64,000 nucleotides of DNA from Flavobacterium fluviale (GCF_003312915.1 NZ_CP030261.1:4216001-4280000); one strand, 5' to 3'; shown: positions 27,401 to 35,265, numbered from the stretch's first letter. Notes: a model not told the origin generated them from the sequence alone. Numbers and translations: made by a program.

Positions 27401-28239
27401 GAGTTGTTGGTAATGTTTTAACCAATGATTTTAAAGGTACAAGTCCTGCAACGTTACAAGTAGTAAACTTTACACTTACTACAGATGATAATACTAAACC
27501 AAATCCAAATATTACAATTGACGGCTCCGGGAATGTCACTGTTTCCAGTTTAACACCAGCGGGAACTTACACTTACAGCTATAGAATTTGCGACAAATTG
27601 AGTTCTGAGAATTGCGATAGTGCATTAATAACTATTTCTGTGGTTCCAAATGGTATTACAGAAATTAAAGATACAGCATGTAACGACGATTCAACGTTAA
27701 TTGACTTGACGACTTTACTTCCTGAAGGCAGTCCAATTACAGGAAATTGGATTGATAGAAATAATACCAACAGCCTTCAGGGAAGTGTATTTAATCCCTT
27801 TGGTTTAACTCTTGGCAATTATTCTTTTGAATATATAATAGCTGATGAAAAATGTCCAAGAAGCATCATTTTAAATATGGAAGTAAATGATGATTGTAGA
27901 GTACTAGCCTGCGGGAATATTATAGCTCACAATGCATTTTCTCCAAATGGCGACGGAATGAACGATATTTTTAAAATTGATAATATTGAAGATTTAACCT
28001 GTTATCCAGAAAATAGAGTTGAAATCTATAATCGCTGGGGAGTTTTAGTTTTTGAAACCGAAAACTATAATAACACAACCAATATGTTTGACGGGACATC
28101 TAGAGGCAGAACGACAGTAAAGCAGTCTGACGGATTACCAACGGGAACTTATTTCTATATCATTAATTACAAATCTTTGGATGGAAACAATAATGTTCAA
28201 GACAATAAATTGGATGGTTACTTATACCTATCTAAATAG
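21451..28239 (+). CDS. giant T9SS type B surface adhesin with SprB-like repeats
   Basis: The 2262-residue protein has a signal peptide ending in GNSQ (about residue 28). The order of parts is: a unique N-terminal domain (about 30-370), a DUF11-like segment (about 375-510, VLPGQEMGYKIEIKNKGSE), Ig-like stretches, SprB-type repeats (about 815-1260, TDVLCFGESTGSV), HYR/Ig-like repeats (SDSCDADVT, DTTAP), cadherin-like blocks with NDDSY and VLTNDF, and a C-terminal type B sorting domain (about 2153-2262: NAFSPNGDGMNDIF, EIYNRWGVLVFET, GTYFYIINY). The last is the CHU_C signal for type IX secretion. Four near-identical 82-residue units lie inside. Related proteins such as SprB serve gliding or adhesion. 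Its PorP/SprF partner follows. Confidence 0.9.
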   Translation: MKKIYSPFTAVFYILLMLVIGINTGNSQVIKPFKERTSSYSPAKTIYKIKGDFTMIGNTNLTLQNYDVKRTNGTNAMVYIDKDNDSQTFNSSSATLDLLNDSGTKLTSCYNIVYAGLYWTGRVSDAGTSPNSFSVTKNGVTKTLDKRKILFKGPGDSSYDEFTATDIYFPTNADNNMFTAYAEVTDYVRANGVGEYFAGNIAATEGSNGGSVGKYAGWGLVVIYENSNMKNRDITVFDGHAYIQNQTNYTYGFAVSGFNSVASGPVGIKLGIMAGEGDVNYTEDYFQIQKLDSNQFLSLSRPGNSPTNFFNSSINTGGNARNPNLVNNTGIDISMFNLPNENKDIIGNNQTSTGFRYGSAIDSYVIFSIVMAVDAYVPEIEGVLTATTIVGNPAGSGPYTVLPGQEMGYKIEIKNKGSEAIKNSKLVIPIPYNASFVEGSLAKTVNFNPPPTPNALTYEPTLGANGSIVWDLGTLPLPSAPNTVLAELTFKLKSTENCALLKNSNCSNIIQVNGLLSGQGKNSTVTVSDKPLILGYTTSGNCIGTSISAPLEMTINSTNYTSVNCQTTSPTIAFTFCNSASTIPITDVTGSFPPGSTFYNAYPVAAGTTTEYTINNPFPATAGTSTYYAIPPGASSGCYFQFTINIESISTMPTVTNPVNYCVGDAAVPLTAAPSKPEYALYYYQTATSTGQQTLTPSTAVSGQFTYYVAEGKTNACIGPKKAIVVNINSKPTLTITNPLPICAPATCVDLSAANITAGSTSGLTYTYWTDADATIPYTNFNAALPGTYYIKGANASNCYDIQPVVVTKSTVSVTELTASHVDVKCFNESTGSITVNNASGGVAPYTYSWKKNGSVYGGNSQTLDNLGFGNYEATATDANGCQGAVTIFIAQPSTALTLGVSSKTDVLCFGESTGSVIAGTITNAVGTVTYSWKNKADIEVGTTAYLSNLPAGTYTLTVTDSCSSQSNSVTIGQPSAALTLGVSSKTDVLCFGESTGSVTSGTITNAVGTVTYSWKNSADIEVGTTASVSNLPAGNYTLTVTDSCSSQSNSVTIDQPIAALTLGVSSKTDVLCFGESTGSVTAGTITNAVGTVTYSWKDSANVEVGTTASVSNLPAGNYTLTVTDSCSSQSNSVTIDQPIAALTLGVSSKTDVLCFGESTGSVTAGTIKNAVGTVTYSWKDSANVEVGTIASVSNLPAGNYTLTVIDSCSSQSNSVTIGQPQNSLSAVKTQINITCGGGNNGSATVNVSGGIEGYTYTWSTIPVQTNATAIDLTAGDYTVSITDVNGCQLSESFTIIDGDSVLPVINPLPQATTINCPATPVFEQATASDNNGTISSLTFMDTITPGNCAGSYTTTRTWTAKDSCGNISLPVSQTIIVQDNTAPVWTTALGTLDKTIECSNTAALAAAQTLFPTASDSCDADVTNIIKVSGPFTASADCGNAGTYTNTWTVRDDCGNISDTFTQIITIQDTTSPVFTGNLPADMEVSCNAVPEPAEMQASDNCNGNLPIVFSEVKSNIQNGCASNYTLTRTWKTSDCSGNTASYTQIITVKDTTAPNGTAPANVNNLASIDLIPVGSPADIKDAVDNCSSTVNISVSDTTTECDGNISILTRTYTLTDCAGNSTQLVQTFTVNCKVKKVIMANDDNAGPIAGVNHTTVNVLNVFSNDTLEGNAIKSTDVILTTATPNNYLQLNPDGSVDVLPNAPVGTLTLVYQICETEQPDNCDTATVTIIIEAPKMTVTATPICVNDVPYIDYVVTPINFTPVSGLTIAWADSSNNVITTMTNLPLNGRVLWPGAVVDGSGKGIDWPGWIFENNRWIQGADGFEKLRPSVNLTLSLNPSETITINYPPADPYCTARPTFSIVASDDNPAPITAPGAVKNIINVLNNDTLNNNTATLTDVTLTLVTPDPKGILTLNLDGFVDVAANAAAGTYSLTYQICEKADFGNCDTAIVTVTVLNPPTASPTPVIANDDSYINIGCNTFGVVGNVLTNDFKGTSPATLQVVNFTLTTDDNTKPNPNITIDGSGNVTVSSLTPAGTYTYSYRICDKLSSENCDSALITISVVPNGITEIKDTACNDDSTLIDLTTLLPEGSPITGNWIDRNNTNSLQGSVFNPFGLTLGNYSFEYIIADEKCPRSIILNMEVNDDCRVLACGNIIAHNAFSPNGDGMNDIFKIDNIEDLTCYPENRVEIYNRWGVLVFETENYNNTTNMFDGTSRGRTTVKQSDGLPTGTYFYIINYKSLDGNNNVQDNKLDGYLYLSK
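24127..25110 (+). repeat. four tandem 246-bp (82-residue) repeats in the adhesin
   Basis: The word AGATGTTTTATGTTTTGG starts at 24165, 24411, 24657 and 24903, an exact 246-bp period. The four units are almost identical, which implies recent expansion or gene conversion. Each codes for one SprB-like beta domain. Confidence 0.9.
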
Positions 28240-28380
28240 AAAAATGCTTAAAAAATCACAAACAACTCAATTTCAACATATTAACAAAATAATTTAAAAA
28301 AAATTATTAATTTTGAATAAAATAACTAATTGATTTACAATGCCTTAAAATCAGTAGTCCTAACAAAACAAATATCTACT

Positions 28381-29289
28381 ATGAGAACAAAATTATTTTT
28401 CTTCATTCTGTTAGTTACATATATGGGGCATGCGCAGCAAGATGCGCAGTTTACTCAATATATGTATAATACGATAAACATAAATCCTGCTTATGCTGGT
28501 TCTCGCGGTGTATTAAGCATATTTGCTTTACATCGAGATCAGTGGGTTGGATTAGATGGTGCTCCAAAAACCAATACAATTTCAATTAACACCCCCATCA
28601 ACAATAGCAATATTGGACTTGGAGTATCTTTAGTTAATGATAAAATTGGTCCTACAAATGAAAATCAATTTTCTGTAGATCTCTCTTACACCATACCAAC
28701 CTCGGAAACATGGAAACTTTCTTTCGGTATAAAGGGTACAGCAGATATTTTTAATCTAGACATAACGAAATTAAATCCTGAAAACCAAGGTGATCCACAA
28801 TTTCAAAATCTAGATAATGATTTTTCTCCCAACATTGGCGCGGGTATTTACTGGCATTCTGACAAGGCTTACATCGGTTTATCTGTGCCAAATTTCATTC
28901 AAACCAATCGCTATGATGACAACGATGTGGCTATTTATAAAGACAAGATCAATTATTATTTAATGGGAGGATATATTTTCGATTTTTCTCAAGAAGTAAA
29001 ATTTAAACCTGCAGTTTTAACTAAAATGGTTGAAGGCGCTCCCCTCCAGGTTGATGTATCAGCAAACTTTTTGTTCTTTGAAAAACTTACCCTCGGGGTT
29101 GCGTATAGATGGGACGCCGCAGTAAGTGCAATGGCAGGATTTCAAATTACTGATGGATTATATATTGGTTATGGATATGATAATGAAACGACCAATTTAA
29201 GAAACTACAATTCTGGTTCGCATGAAATTTTTCTGCGCTATGAATTCTTCAAAAACAATAGTAAAATGACAACCCCACGTTTCTTCTAA
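28381..29289 (+). CDS. PorP/SprF-family type IX secretion membrane protein
   Basis: The 302-residue product has a signal peptide ending in MGHAQ and the family motif QFTQYMYNT...INPAYAG right after it, then a beta-barrel ending in HEIFLRYEFF. PorP/SprF proteins sit in the outer membrane and act with particular type B adhesins, helping to secrete or anchor them. The ATG at 28381 is preferred to a TTG at 28330, because it places the signal peptide at the N-terminus. Its position between the giant adhesin and an OmpA-like gene is the common arrangement in Flavobacterium, as in sprB-sprF. Confidence 0.9.
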   Translation: MRTKLFFFILLVTYMGHAQQDAQFTQYMYNTININPAYAGSRGVLSIFALHRDQWVGLDGAPKTNTISINTPINNSNIGLGVSLVNDKIGPTNENQFSVDLSYTIPTSETWKLSFGIKGTADIFNLDITKLNPENQGDPQFQNLDNDFSPNIGAGIYWHSDKAYIGLSVPNFIQTNRYDDNDVAIYKDKINYYLMGGYIFDFSQEVKFKPAVLTKMVEGAPLQVDVSANFLFFEKLTLGVAYRWDAAVSAMAGFQITDGLYIGYGYDNETTNLRNYNSGSHEIFLRYEFFKNNSKMTTPRFF

Positions 29290-29300
29290 AAAAAAGTATC

Positions 29301-31244
29301 ATGAAAAACTTTACATTACTTTTCCTTACTTTAATAAGTGTTTTTTCATTCAGCAGTTATGCACAGCAGTCAAAAATAAATTCGGGTGACAAAAAATACG
29401 ATAGTTATGCCTACGTTGACGCCATTAAAACCTATGAAAAAGTCGCCAATAAAGGGTATAAATCTGAAGATATGTTTAAAAAATTAGGCAACTCGTATTA
29501 TTTTAATTCAGATTTTGAAGGTGCAGCCAAATGGTATGGTGAATTATTTGCGATGAATACTGTTGTTGAACCGGAATATTATTATCGATATGCTCAATCT
29601 CTCAAATCTACTGGAGATATTGCTAAGGCAAATAAAATTTTTGATGAATTTAATACGAAATCAAAAAACGATAATAGAGTCAAGCTTTATAAAAATGATG
29701 TCAATTATCTGGACCAGATTAAAGCAAATTCTGGAAGATATAAAATTGAAGATGCTGGAATAAACAGCAAATATTCAGATTATGGAACTTTTGTTTACGA
29801 TAATAAAATCTATTTTGCCTCGGCGCGAGATACTGGAAATTTTTCGCAGCGCAAACATAGATGGACAGGAGAATATTTTACCAATATTTATAACGCTGAT
29901 CTTGATCCTGAGACTGGAAAAGCAGCAAAAGTTAATAAGTTTAAATCTGCTATCAATACAAAATTCCATGAAGCTTCTCCAGTATTTACTAAAGATGGAA
30001 AAACGGTCTACTTTACAAGAAATAATTTCATTGACGGAAAAAAAGGAAAAGATGATCATAAAATTACCCTAATCAAAATTTACAAAGCCACATTAGACGA
30101 AAAAAATAAATGGACTAACATTACCGAACTTCCTTTTAATAGTGATAATTACAGTGTAGGACATCCCGCTTTAAGTCCAGATGAAAAAACGTTATATTTT
30201 TCTTCTGATATGCCGGGTTCAATTGGACAATCAGACTTGTATAAAGTGAGCATTAATCCTAATGGCGGTTATGGAACTCCAGAAAACCTAGGAAATACAA
30301 TCAATACAGAAGGAAAAGAAACTTATCCCTATGTAACAAATGAGAATGAAATCTATTTTTCATCAGACGGGCATCCAGGATTAGGAGGTTTAGATGTTTT
30401 TACTGCTAACATTGAAGAAAATGGAACAATCAGTAATGTGCAAAATGTTGGAGCAGATATTAATTCGCCGCAAGATGATTTCGCCTACATTATAGATCCA
30501 GTTTCTAGAAGAGGCTATTTCAGCTCTAATAAAGACGGCGGCCAAGGTTCTGATGATATTTATAAGTTCCTTGAAACTAACAGATTAAAATGTATTCAAG
30601 AACTCGAAGGTATAATAACTGATGCCGAAACAGGAATAATTCTTCCGGGAGCAACAATCACTTTATTTGACAATCAGATGGCCATCAAAAATTCAACTGT
30701 TTCTGACGGTTCTGGAAAATACTCTTTTCCTGTAGAATGCGGCAAAACTTATAATGTAAGGGCTGAAAAACCAGAATACACTACAAAAGAAGTAAGTGTG
30801 GCTATTGCTAAAACAACTGGCAAAACTACTTTACCTATTTCTTTAGAAAAATCAACCTGTAAAGTTACTGTCGGTGATGACCTCGGAAAATGCTTTGGTA
30901 TTAAAATGATTTATTTTGATTTGAATAAATTTAATATAAGAACAGAAGCTGCTTTAGATTTGGAGAAAATTTTGGTTGTTTTAAACGATAATCCAACTAT
31001 GAAGCTTGATATCCGCTCGCACACCGATAGTAGAGCAACGCATCAATATAATGAAGTTTTATCTGAGAGAAGAGCAAAATCAACTATTAAATGGCTAATT
31101 AAAAACGGCGTAGCTCCAAATAGATTAACCGGCAAAGGATATGGCGAAACACAGCTTGTTAATCAATGTGCAGACGGCGTAAAATGTACCGAACAAGAAC
31201 ACCAAGCCAATAGAAGAAGTGAATTTATTATAACCGCATTATAA
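29301..31244 (+). CDS. OmpA-family protein with TPR, PD40 and carboxypeptidase-regulatory domains
   Basis: The 647-residue product has a signal peptide (SSYAQ, about residue 21), TPR-like helices (about 25-130, DAIKTYEKVANKGY), PD40 beta-propeller repeats (about 150-420; SPVFTKDGKTVYFTRN, LSPDEKTLYFSSDMPGS), a carboxypeptidase-regulatory-like domain (about 435-510) and a C-terminal OmpA domain (about 525-647; LDIRSHTDSRA, LSERRAKSTIKWL) that binds peptidoglycan. It is 11 bases after the PorP/SprF gene. Such PorE-like proteins are thought to hold the secretion/anchoring complex to the cell wall. A strong terminator follows, closing the operon. Confidence 0.9.
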   Translation: MKNFTLLFLTLISVFSFSSYAQQSKINSGDKKYDSYAYVDAIKTYEKVANKGYKSEDMFKKLGNSYYFNSDFEGAAKWYGELFAMNTVVEPEYYYRYAQSLKSTGDIAKANKIFDEFNTKSKNDNRVKLYKNDVNYLDQIKANSGRYKIEDAGINSKYSDYGTFVYDNKIYFASARDTGNFSQRKHRWTGEYFTNIYNADLDPETGKAAKVNKFKSAINTKFHEASPVFTKDGKTVYFTRNNFIDGKKGKDDHKITLIKIYKATLDEKNKWTNITELPFNSDNYSVGHPALSPDEKTLYFSSDMPGSIGQSDLYKVSINPNGGYGTPENLGNTINTEGKETYPYVTNENEIYFSSDGHPGLGGLDVFTANIEENGTISNVQNVGADINSPQDDFAYIIDPVSRRGYFSSNKDGGQGSDDIYKFLETNRLKCIQELEGIITDAETGIILPGATITLFDNQMAIKNSTVSDGSGKYSFPVECGKTYNVRAEKPEYTTKEVSVAIAKTTGKTTLPISLEKSTCKVTVGDDLGKCFGIKMIYFDLNKFNIRTEAALDLEKILVVLNDNPTMKLDIRSHTDSRATHQYNEVLSERRAKSTIKWLIKNGVAPNRLTGKGYGETQLVNQCADGVKCTEQEHQANRRSEFIITAL

Positions 31245-31260
31245 TAAAACTTATACGAAC

Positions 31261-31291
31261 AAAAAAGCTGTCAAAAATTGACAGCTTTTTT
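31261..31291 (+). terminator. terminator of the adhesin operon
   Basis: AAAAAAGCTGTCAA pairs with TTGACAGCTTTTTT around a 3-base loop and runs into Ts. Confidence 0.92.
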
Positions 31292-31301
31292 GTTTAAAAT
31301 T

Positions 31302-31335
31302 AAAAAGTCGTTGCAATTCAAAGAATTACAACGAC
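31302..31335 (-). terminator. terminator of the CAP lipoprotein gene
   Basis: GTCGTTGCAATTC (31307-31319) pairs with GAATTACAACGAC (31323-31335) with one mismatch. On the minus strand the stem runs into a T tract. Confidence 0.85.
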
Positions 31336-31365
31336 CTCTAAAAAACCAACCTGTTCAATATTCGA

Positions 31366-31869
31366 TTAAATTCTAACAAAAATGTTAGTGTAATATTTTT
31401 TACCTGTAGCTGCATCTGTAGTGACAGCTAATCCAAAGTGAGTAAAATCTCCTTCTATATTTTCTTTGTGCCCTGCGCTGTCCAGCCACGCTCTCAAAGC
31501 TGCTTCGGGAGTTTTATAGTTGTAGGCAACGTTCTCACCAACTTTTTTAGCTCCCAAAACATCTGTGAGATTTTTAGATCTTTCTGTAAAATCATTATGG
31601 TTCACGACATTGTTTTCGATCATATATTTATTATGTTCTTCACATTTATAAGAGATATGATTAATTATTTCCAAAGCATTTAAACCAATACTAACACGAT
31701 ATTCGTTTATTAACTTCATGGTTTGCAATTCTGTATCGTTGTATGTGTAACTGGTAACAAGCGTTTTTATCGGAGTATTATTCACGCTTCCTTCGGCAGT
31801 ATCGGCAGAACATGAGTTCATTGCGATTAGAATCGCAATGAACAACATGATGCGCATAATCTTTTTCAT
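31366..31869 (-). CDS. CAP (SCP/PR-1) domain lipoprotein
   Basis: The 167-residue product has a lipoprotein signal (ILIAMNSC, cysteine at about residue 20) and a CAP domain: NEYRVSIGL, two conserved histidines (EEHNKYM and VVNHNDF), GENVAYNY and AWLDSAGHKENI. Bacterial CAP proteins of this kind are exported or surface proteins of unclear function, some of them calcium binding or peptidase-like. Another ATG four codons upstream (31881) is possible; 31869 gives the more usual signal peptide. It is a single gene with its own terminator. Confidence 0.85.
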   Translation of the reverse strand: MKKIMRIMLFIAILIAMNSCSADTAEGSVNNTPIKTLVTSYTYNDTELQTMKLINEYRVSIGLNALEIINHISYKCEEHNKYMIENNVVNHNDFTERSKNLTDVLGAKKVGENVAYNYKTPEAALRAWLDSAGHKENIEGDFTHFGLAVTTDAATGKKYYTNIFVRI

Positions 31870-32042
31870 AATCAACAGCATTTTAGCGGTTTAAAGTAAA
31901 TGTTGGGGCAAATCCTTTAAATTTATTTTTGAATAATTATCGTCTGATTTCTTTACCAAACATATTCAATTTACCGTTAAACTACAAAAATAATCGACGA
32001 ACTACACCTGATTTTTTATTTTATCTGTAAAAAACTTACAAA

Positions 32043-32687
32043 TCAAGAAGAAAGTCGATCAATCTTCCATGAAAAATCAGATTGACTCGTATAGCGTATT
32101 CTGTCATGCAGTCGGTTCGCCCTTCCCTGCCAAAATTCAACTTGCAGAGGCGTAACTAAATAGCCGCCCCAATTATCTGGTCGTGGAATTGCTTTTCCTT
32201 CAAATTCTGATTCTAGTTTTTTCAAGTTTTCTTCCAAAAAAGTTCTGGACGGAATCACTTCACTTTGATTAGATACGATCGCTCCGAGTTTACTTCCTTC
32301 AGGACGTGAATCAAAATAATTATCGGAAATAATTTCAGAAGTCTTTTGTGCAATTCCTTTAATGATTACCTGACGTTCCATTTCCTGCCAGAAAAAAGAC
32401 AAACAAACATTCGGATTCGCTTCTATCGCTTTTCCTTTTTCGGAATTATAATTGGTATAAAATATAAATCCTTCTTCAGAAAATTTCTTGAGCAAAACAA
32501 CACGCGATTTTGGAAATCCGTCTAAACCAATTGTCGAAACGGTCATAGCATTCACTTCTCCGCTTCCGCCGAAATCTTCCACTTCATGAAACCATCTGTT
32601 AAAAAGATTAATAGGATCTTCTGGAATATTAGTTTCCAGTAATTCGCTTTTTTCGTAGGATCTTCTATAATTACTTAAATCATTCAT
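32043..32687 (-). CDS. pdxH: pyridoxamine 5'-phosphate oxidase
   Basis: The 214-residue FMN enzyme oxidises pyridoxamine or pyridoxine phosphate to pyridoxal phosphate, the vitamin B6 cofactor. Visible are the N-terminal helix (NLFNRWFHEVEDF), the FMN-binding strand region (GFPKSRVVLLKKF, IFYTNYNSEKGKAI), the Q-rich segment (WQEMERQVIIKG) and the conserved C-terminal end (FWQGRANRLHDRI). The length is that of the family. It lies downstream of rnz on the same strand, with a repeat-filled gap of about 170 bases, so co-transcription is uncertain. Confidence 0.95.
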   Translation of the reverse strand: MNDLSNYRRSYEKSELLETNIPEDPINLFNRWFHEVEDFGGSGEVNAMTVSTIGLDGFPKSRVVLLKKFSEEGFIFYTNYNSEKGKAIEANPNVCLSFFWQEMERQVIIKGIAQKTSEIISDNYFDSRPEGSKLGAIVSNQSEVIPSRTFLEENLKKLESEFEGKAIPRPDNWGGYLVTPLQVEFWQGRANRLHDRIRYTSQSDFSWKIDRLSS

Positions 32688-32710
32688 AGTTTTTGATTTT
32701 AGTTTATTTT

Positions 32711-32750
32711 GTTTCAGGTTTCAGGTTTCAGGTTTCAAGTTTCAGGTTTG
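32711..32750. repeat. GTTTCAG phrase repeat
   Basis: Five near-tandem copies of the heptamer GTTTCAG/GTTTCAA lie between pdxH and rnz, followed by TCAGGCTGAGCGAAGTCAAA, a word also common in Flavobacterium intergenic repeats. Confidence 0.8.
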
Positions 32751-32860
32751 TCAGGCTGAGCGAAGTCAAAGTCATTTTTCCTAATGTGCTTTTATGTGAA
32801 ATCCGTTGTTCGCGTTCCTAAACTTAGTATCTTAATACCCCAGTCCCTTAGAACCTTAGC

Positions 32861-33766
32861 CTAAAATTCAAAACTCACTCCATCATTACCCAAAAGTACA
32901 TTTGGAAAAATGGTTTCAGCCTCTTCTTTAAAACGCTCAATTCCGTCATAACGTGTCGAATAATGACCTAAAACTAAATGTTTTACATTGGCTTTCAAAG
33001 CAATACTTGCCGCTTCTTTTGCTGTAGAATGTAATGTTTTTAAAGCTAAAGGCGCTTCAGATTCTAAAAATGTAGATTCATGGTATAAGACATCAGTATT
33101 CTCAATAATCGGAATTACATCTTCGTTATAAACTGTGTCTGAGCAGAAAGCGTAGCTTTTTGGCGGTTCAGGATCAAAGGTAAGTTTTTTATTTTCAATT
33201 ACGGTTCCGTCATCTAGAGTAACATTACCGCCGTTTTTTATCTTTTGATAATAAGCGACATGAACGTTATAATGTTGAACAGCTTCAACATTCAGCTTTC
33301 GTTCTGCAGGTTTTTCTTGAAATAAAAATCCGTTGGTATAAACGCGGTGTTTCAGCGGAATTGTTTTTACAATGACTTTTTTATCTTCAAAAATAACTTC
33401 ACTTTCTTTTGATTCCAATTCATGGAAAAAAAGACTGTAAGTTGTCCACGATTCTGTTAATTTTAGTTGCAGCAGAATAAGTTCTTTAATTCCTTTTGGC
33501 CCGTAAACATGCAGATCTGTTGTTCTTCCTAAAAGGGAAAAAGTCGAAATCGTACCGATCAACCCATAAAGATGATCTCCATGAAGATGCGAGATAAAAA
33601 TGTGATTAATCTTAGAGAATTTAATCTTATTTTTTCGAAGCTGAACCTGAGTTCCTTCTCCGCAATCAATTAAAAACAAACGGTTTCTAATTTCTAAAAC
33701 CTGAGAAGTCGGGTTAGTAAGCGTTCTGGGAGTTGCGGCATAACAGCCAAGTATAGTCAACTTCAT
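32861..33766 (-). CDS. rnz: ribonuclease Z
   Basis: The 301-residue metallo-beta-lactamase-fold enzyme cuts the 3' trailers of tRNA precursors. The zinc-binding motif is HLHGDH (60-65), with LIDCGEGTQVQL before it, a further ASP/HIS motif in SYAFCSDT, a conserved YHESTF and the last histidine in LVLGHYSTRY. This set matches RNase Z of the short bacterial type. A STAS-like protein gene sits 105 bases upstream on the same strand and is often its neighbour in Flavobacteria, as here. Confidence 0.95.
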   Translation of the reverse strand: MKLTILGCYAATPRTLTNPTSQVLEIRNRLFLIDCGEGTQVQLRKNKIKFSKINHIFISHLHGDHLYGLIGTISTFSLLGRTTDLHVYGPKGIKELILLQLKLTESWTTYSLFFHELESKESEVIFEDKKVIVKTIPLKHRVYTNGFLFQEKPAERKLNVEAVQHYNVHVAYYQKIKNGGNVTLDDGTVIENKKLTFDPEPPKSYAFCSDTVYNEDVIPIIENTDVLYHESTFLESEAPLALKTLHSTAKEAASIALKANVKHLVLGHYSTRYDGIERFKEEAETIFPNVLLGNDGVSFEF

Positions 33767-33883
33767 TTTAGATTGTTGATTTTAGATTTTAGATTGATGA
33801 AATATTTTAGAATTGATAAAAGCATTTTAGATTCAGTAACAATCTAAAATCTAAAGTCTAAAATCTGAAATCTAAAATCCTAG
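33767..33883. repeat. TTTTAGATT phrase inverted repeat
   Basis: Copies of TTTTAGATT at 33767-33797 face copies of AATCTAAAA at 33841-33883, forming an imperfect hairpin between rnz and the STAS-like gene. The right arm covers the last two codons and the stop of that gene. Confidence 0.8.
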
Positions 33884-34204
33884 GTCTCTTTCGATTTCTT
33901 CCATTTCAATAATATCATGTGCTTCCAAAAGAGAAGGAACCACAAGCAATTTATCTGAAATAGCATTAAAATCAAGATCTGAAGCAACAATTACGAAAGA
34001 TTTTTTTGCTTTTTTGTGAGCTTTAGAAAGCGGTAAAAAAGCTTTTAAATCATTTTCTGACAGCTTAGAATCTGATGATAAATCGATTATAATATTATGT
34101 TTTTCAAAGGTTTTAAATTGCTGCGTTACTTTTTCCAAGAAAGCATTTACATCTCCTTGTGTATCTTTAATAGTAACGGTATGTCCTTTTTGATCTACTT
34201 TCAT
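33872..34204 (-). CDS. STAS-like small protein
   Basis: The 110-residue soluble product has the alternating strand-helix pattern of a STAS domain (VTIKDTQGDVNAFLEKV, HNIIIDLSSDSKLSENDL, KSFVIVASDLDFNAI). Homologues in Bacteroidetes are often named ribonuclease Z in databases because of their position, but there are no metal-binding residues. The function is unknown; a regulatory partner of RNase Z or an anti-sigma-antagonist-like protein is possible. Its last two codons (Gly-Phe-stop) lie inside a phrase repeat, so the C-terminus may have been reshaped by the repeat. Confidence 0.7.
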   Translation of the reverse strand: MKVDQKGHTVTIKDTQGDVNAFLEKVTQQFKTFEKHNIIIDLSSDSKLSENDLKAFLPLSKAHKKAKKSFVIVASDLDFNAISDKLLVVPSLLEAHDIIEMEEIERDLGF

Positions 34205-34257
34205 TTTATAATTTGTGGGGGCTTATATTTATTATGCTAATTTAGTAAGTTTTTTTT

Positions 34258-34325
34258 AGTTTCATGTTTCATGTTTCATGTTTTGTCGTTGTGGTAGACA
34301 AACATGAAACATGAAACATGAAACT
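34258..34325. repeat. GTTTCAT phrase inverted repeat
   Basis: AGTTTCATGTTTCATGTTTC and its continuation at 34258-34287 pair almost perfectly with the GAAACAT copies at 34297-34325. It fills the gap between pyrB and the STAS-like gene and could be a terminator-like hairpin. Confidence 0.85.
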
Positions 34326-34330
34326 AATAA

Positions 34331-35257
34331 TTACTGAATCTTAGAAGCCAGCAAATAAATAACCGCCATTCTAATCGCAACACCATTCTCCACCTGATTT
34401 AAGATAACAGAATGATCAGAATCTGCAACTTCAGATGTAATCTCTACTCCTCTGTTGATTGGTCCTGGGTGCATGATTACGATTTCTTTTCCAAGAGAAT
34501 CTAGGAGCGGCTTATCAACTCCGTACTGCTGTGCGTATTCGCGTGTCGATGGAAAGAAATTCACATCCATACGTTCATTTTGAACTCTAAGCATATTCGC
34601 AACATCGCACCATTCTAAGGCTTTTCTTAAATTTGGTTCAACTGTAACACCAAGAGATTCTATATATCGTGGAATCAGCGTTTTTGGTCCGCAAACTTTA
34701 ACTTCTGCGCCTTGCATCTGCAAAGCATATATGTTGGATAAAGCAACTCTCGAATGCAGAATATCTCCAACTATCACTACTTTTTTCCCTGCAACATCGC
34801 CTAATTTTTCTCTAATAGAATAACTGTCTAATAAAGCCTGAGTTGGATGTTCGTGCGCACCGTCTCCCGCGTTTACGATACTCGCTTTGACATTTTTAGA
34901 TAAAAAATAAGCCGCTCCGGGATTGGAGTGGCGCATTACAACCATATCAACTTTCATCGAAAGGATATTATTTACAGTATCAATTAAAGTTTCTCCTTTT
35001 TTAACCGACGACTGTGCTGCAGAAAAACTAATAACATCTGCAGAAAGACGTTTCTGCGCTAATTCAAAGGAAAGTTTGGTTCTGGTACTGTTTTCGAAGA
35101 AAATATTGGCAATGGTAATATCTCGTAATGAAGGAACTTTTTTAATCGGTCTATTAATGACTTCTTTAAAATGATCTGCCGTTTCAAAAATCAGGTTAAT
35201 ATCATTCTCGTTGATATATTTGATTCCTAATAAATGATTTACGCTTAATTCTTTCAT
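34331..35257 (-). CDS. pyrB: aspartate carbamoyltransferase catalytic subunit
   Basis: The 308-residue enzyme makes carbamoyl aspartate, the second step of pyrimidine synthesis. The carbamoyl-phosphate motif FENSTRT (54-60) and the motif HEHPTQALLD (about 133-142) are present, as is the aspartate-loop region VMHPGPINRGVEI near the end. No regulatory subunit gene (pyrI) is adjacent. The pyrR gene lies 109 bases upstream on the same strand, so the pair is probably a pyr operon. A phrase repeat lies between them. Confidence 0.95.
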   Translation of the reverse strand: MKELSVNHLLGIKYINENDINLIFETADHFKEVINRPIKKVPSLRDITIANIFFENSTRTKLSFELAQKRLSADVISFSAAQSSVKKGETLIDTVNNILSMKVDMVVMRHSNPGAAYFLSKNVKASIVNAGDGAHEHPTQALLDSYSIREKLGDVAGKKVVIVGDILHSRVALSNIYALQMQGAEVKVCGPKTLIPRYIESLGVTVEPNLRKALEWCDVANMLRVQNERMDVNFFPSTREYAQQYGVDKPLLDSLGKEIVIMHPGPINRGVEITSEVADSDHSVILNQVENGVAIRMAVIYLLASKIQ

Positions 35258-35265
35258 TTTTATTG

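Noticed and set aside
31302..31335. GTCGTTGCAATTC as another copy of the LytTR motif
   Set aside because: It is one arm of a terminator hairpin and lacks the following GTxTAAAT part.
34280..34300. TGTCGTTG in the loop of the GTTTCAT hairpin as a LytTR site
   Set aside because: Only the first eight bases match, and there is no promoter or related gene next to it.
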